DNA of 64,000 bases from Mactromeris polynyma (lineage: Eukaryota > Mollusca > Bivalvia > Venerida > Mactridae), in assembly GCA_032209605.1 (NCBI GenBank), contig JASFXZ010000044.1, positions 2,108,001 through 2,172,000 of the forward strand, read 5' to 3'. Under the pieces are notes generated by a model that was not told the DNA's origin, did not search any database, and worked only from the letters and a program-made list of their open reading frames with translations. The stretch's first letter is position 1, and the number at the start of each line of letters is the position of its first letter. Of this stretch, positions 60,057 to 64,000 are shown piece after piece. The position numbers and the translations under genes are program-made.

Positions 60057-62480
60057 AAATCAGGCATGCGTGCGCTAAAACTGATAAAACAATGGCGTGT
60101 ATAGCAATTGATTAACTTTGAAATACGATTTCTTTTAATTGGTTAAGCTTCTTTGACTGTTCCTTTACAATGCCTACAGCATATTGTTAAGTCAATTTAC
60201 AGTCACGTGCCACCAACGATTAATTTGATAAGCAAAGATTGCGAAGTCTTCAATTTTTTGGAAGAGAATTTCTCATAAAATTTTCATTACTGTTTTCTCG
60301 CTTTCACACGCGCAAGTACATTCCTGAGTGCTCGGTAATGCATTTCTGCGGGACTAGAACGCGGAGAAATGACACTTCCGGCATACCAAAGTGTGACGTC
60401 AGAAGTCTGCTGCCAGGGTTTCTTGCTTAACTAGACATGACAATAAGTTGATTAGCGAATGTTAGTGCGAATGTTTCTTATCGAAACGTGTCTTGAAATA
60501 ATGCGTATCTGTCGATGTTAAGATATATATAATTCAAGACGAAAATTAGTAACCGCTTCATTTTGCTGTCGGTGTGAATATGCGTTGCACATTGAGATTA
60601 GTCAAAGGGCCGGGAACGAAAACAGAAAATATTACACCTTTGACAATCCGTGACGCGGCGAGTGTCTACATTCCGACAATCTAATGACCAAGCATAATCG
60701 ACTCAGGCCATCGAGTGGGAAAACTGTCAAGTTAAACATCTGCTGACCAAAGTTACGAGCAATTCTAATATTAAAGATAACGTCGATGTAGTTATTGCAG
60801 ACGACACACAGCCACACTAAAATATCAACCAGACGACAGATTAAAGCAAATTAAATTGATCTTTGCAGATTTTTCGGTTCGTTTTATATAGAGAAACCAT
60901 AAGTCAGGGATAATTATATTTCCAAGCCCCATACACACCTTCTCTCTGTCTGCGTGATCAAAGAGAATGAAAATAATTCGATGTTGAATTGATTTCTCCG
61001 TAATGCATTTAATGCTTTTGTCCAGACACTACGCCCATGAGCGATACTCGGAATATGTTGCACTTTAATATGTCCAATGATTACTAAGCTCTGCGTGGTT
61101 CATTTATCGTTAAAAGAGAGATTTCTGCGATTGTATGAGAAAGATTATGATTTAGTAATTAAGGAAAATCGCTATCGTTTGCAAATCTGCAAAACAGATG
61201 AACGAAGGTCAGGTAAATACAATGTACATTCAAAAACATGTTGAAAGTCAAAAAGAAAATGCCTTTCCTCATTTCCAAATAAAAGTAGACATTTCAAACT
61301 CAAAATGAGGGCTCGAAGTAGAGAGACTAGTCACTAAATATACAACATTTTTTATCTATTTGGACATATGTCCCATAATCAAAGACAATAAGGGGAATTT
61401 TAAGCGGAACTCATGTGAACATATTGTTTTACTTTAAAACTGTATTAAACAGGGGTGTTGAACACTTTGTGTAGCTAGATCGTCAGAGATGAGTTTTGGA
61501 GTATGCTTCGTTCTTATAATAAAATTAAAAAAAATACATTAAATATCGTATTGCAGTTGTGGCCATTTTGTTTTTGCGATTTTTTATAAACAAGTGTTGG
61601 CCGCGGACTACGCAGCCTATATGAATCTACGCCCCTGTTTAGTCATACAGTATTTTCTGACAAATGTCTTACTATGCAACAAAAAATAGGTTAGCCACGC
61701 CAAAGCCTCTAAACATACGTGAGGGGAATTGCAAATTGAAAAAGGGGGACGAACTTACTATTTCAATATGGGGAATGGTACCCATAATCGTCGCCAAAAA
61801 CGACCAAACGAGCGCCTTGTATTTGTAAGTAATTTCAATTCATATTTGTTTCACAAAAAAAAATCAAGTAACCGCTCTTGAAATTGATCCTTGATTGACA
61901 TTTACCTTGTCAACTGACGGTTGGCATTCTTCCACACATATGGAGGGTTCATTGAGTGTAATGCACGCACTTATCATTTGAAAAGTGTCACCGGATTGTC
62001 AGTTGTACGATTATTGACCGTGTGTGAGATGCTACAAGAGTACGTCTTGCGTGTCAGAGTTGTTCATTCAATAAATGTGAAAAATGCGCATATAAGGAAA
62101 TTATCAGAGGCCCTTCGGTTCAGTGAATGATACTGTTCAAACGGAATTATTCAAGGTGTTACGGTTGAGTGAATTTAAGTGTTCTAAGTTAATAACAGAG
62201 ACATTCCGACTGAGCCAGAAAAAGCATTCAGTCCGTGATGTTTCCATGCTAGCTTTAGCGGCATTATCCAAGGTGATCCGGTTCAATAAAATGTAAGTGC
62301 AAAACGATAATAACCGTTGGGAGGTTTTCTAATAATAACAAATCCATGATGTGTTTCGTATCGATTTTTGAAATATCTAAAAATACTTATGAAATATCAA
62401 ATGTTAAAACAATCGGACAGCCACCGATACTTTCTATAGAGGCGAACGTTGAGCAAATCTATGTGCATCTGTATTGTTAT
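60057..62480. other. Non-coding stretch
   Basis: Short ORFs at 60239-60430, 60632-60817 and 61921-62130 without domains or splice context. No repeats recognised. Confidence 0.45.
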
Positions 62481-62610
62481 GCAGATAAACTGGCTTCGAG
62501 TTCTCGATATTCTCGTTCCCTGGATCCGCAAGACCAGGTTCGAACCCTACCTAGCCCCCCGGCACCCTGTAATACTCGGTGACGTGTGCCGGCCAGGATT
62601 TGTGGACATT
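62480..62610 (+). repeat. Possible tRNA-like SINE head
   Basis: B-box-like ACCAGGTTCGAACCCTACC near 62535 with a tRNA-like stretch upstream. Weak. Confidence 0.3.
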
Positions 62611-63805
62611 TTGGTACTAAAGTAACATACAAAACATGGAATCGTTTGACACATTGCTCCGCCTATAGCTTTCTAAACTTGATACAAAAGTTTGATCGTT
62701 GAGTTTCGAATCATGACGGGAGATGATTCGACTCAGTTTGTATATTTTTGAATATGATAATAGAAATATCATATTCTTATACATTTCATCTAAATTGTAA
62801 CCAAACTTTGCTCAGGGGACTTTGTGTAAGAACATTATCTTACATAGAATAAAGTGGACTAAAGAATTAACACATCTGGATATTATTACACTGGTAAAAA
62901 ATTACACTAGTAAAAACAGCTAACATTGTATACATATATACATGTGTGTACGCTGTCACTTCAATTACAAACAAACATCAAGTTATGCACTGTGCAAGAC
63001 AGTTGTTGTCAAAACAAGTAAAATCATGTCACATGTATTATAACAATAATGATAGGACTCGTTAAGTTCTCTAATAACTGTGTATCATGGTTCTACAAGA
63101 AGTCCTTTACTTATTTCCCGTCCCGAGAAGATCGGCGGGTACTGATTATCGACATAATATATATCTAAGGCCATCTTAAAAAATGTTTGTTTCCAGTAAC
63201 GCGACCGACTCAAAATAAATGCCATCAATTTTAATGTGATCGTGCTGTGTAAGCTGTATTTACGATGTGGGAGTGAGTTTTATCCACGACCCGGAATAGT
63301 TAGTTCCATGTCGACACAAAATAACCCTCACTCGATGGGAAATAGTGTGATACCGGGTCGCTACGGTACGCGGCATGGAATTTAGTCATTCCGAGGTATG
63401 GTAAAAAAGTGTATCCATTTCATGTGTTTTGCCAACAAGCAGAATACGCTTGAATATTTCAGAAATCAATCCATTTAAAATAAAAAGCTTTTATATGGAA
63501 GCTTTTATGTGAAGCTGGAAAAGTGTTTACCGCGAGGAGTGGGATAGAGTGGAAATCGTGGCGTAGCGGAATTATGTCGTAATGTTCAGAATTTTGAAAA
63601 TTGTCCTATTATAGCATTCCGACAGTTATACGGCATATACATGTAATAGAATACAGGCAAACCTGTCTGATGTTAACAACACTGTGCTCGTTACGTACAT
63701 ACAGGAATGCGTTGATGTATTGGAAGTTGTAACCTTGATGTCTTTATCATTCCGCATTAGAATCGAATTTCGTTATAATAATTCAAAATGTCAGCTGTTT
63801 AAATG
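62611..63805. other. Non-coding stretch
   Basis: AT-rich sequence, nothing recognised. Confidence 0.5.
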
Positions 63806-63980
63806 CAATGAAAAACCTCAATAATAAGACCACCATTGGGACCCTCGAAAATTGGACTTTGTATTGAGATGGTCTTAACATCGAGGTTAAAGAGCAAAAC
63901 AGTTAAAATGGACTTTAAAATGTTGTTCTTAATTTTGAGGTGGTTTTATTATTGAAGTGGTCTTTAATGAGGTTTTACTG
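63806..63980 (+). mobile_element. MITE, CAGTAAAACCTC family, copy 8
   Basis: Left end CAATGAAAAACCTCAATAA (mutated CAGT), interior GACCACCATTGGGACCCTCG and GAGATGGTCTTAACATCGAG, right end GAGGTTTTACTG then TA. About 175 bp, close in structure to copy 2. Confidence 0.82.
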
Positions 63981-64000
63981 TATATATATTCACAAAATTA

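Overview
This is a window of an animal nuclear genome. It is AT-rich and gene-poor, with phase-consistent GT-AG splice sites, introns up to 13 kb, tRNA-derived SINEs, many small inverted-repeat transposons and unusually many mini- and microsatellites. The SINE types, the frequent TACATGTA-like words and the protein family of the one clear gene suggest a lophotrochozoan, most likely a mollusc. That placement is inference. There are no bacterial-style genes, rRNAs, intact tRNAs or CRISPR arrays.

Coding content. (1) One clear multi-exon gene lies on the + strand. Six exons (14394-14480, 27448-27545, 30197-30323, 31250-31429, 32145-32317, 33150-33545) join in phase into the C-terminal 352 residues of a Cys-containing, probably secreted or GPI-anchored protein of an uncharacterised invertebrate family. 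Its 5' exons were not found. (2) A single-exon gene at 9204-9917 encodes 15 copies of SGDNGD followed by an F-box-like domain. It lies inside a ~3.9-kb segment bounded by inverted repeats. (3) A probable signal-peptide first exon at 47691-47858 may start another gene, possibly a tandem paralogue of (1). A few weaker ORFs are flagged as such.

Layout. 1-1.36 kb is a 17-bp satellite with a 460-bp higher-order period. 2-7.7 kb holds SINE fragments, a 36-bp minisatellite full of ATTGG boxes and two MITEs. 8.0-11.95 kb is the inverted-repeat-bounded segment with the F-box-like gene, an inverted duplication of its start region and a 1.5-kb GAT/ATC tract. 12.4-13.4 kb holds MITEs. 14.4-33.5 kb is the main gene, whose first known intron carries SINEs, a hairpin element, a 45-bp minisatellite and a pair of TGACGTCA-bearing MITEs. 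35.5-36.4 kb and 49.1-50.4 kb are two related minisatellites in opposite orientations. 40-64 kb is mostly non-coding, with pogo-like MITEs, a SINE, a ~1-kb segmental duplication and promoter-like patches.

The most interesting theme is local birth of tandem repeats from transposons. The 17-bp satellite matches the inner repeat of a MITE family with eight copies here, and the 45-bp minisatellite arose inside a dispersed repeat that has two unexpanded copies in the window. The second point of interest is the F-box-like gene enclosed in inverted repeats with a mirrored, potentially bidirectional start region.
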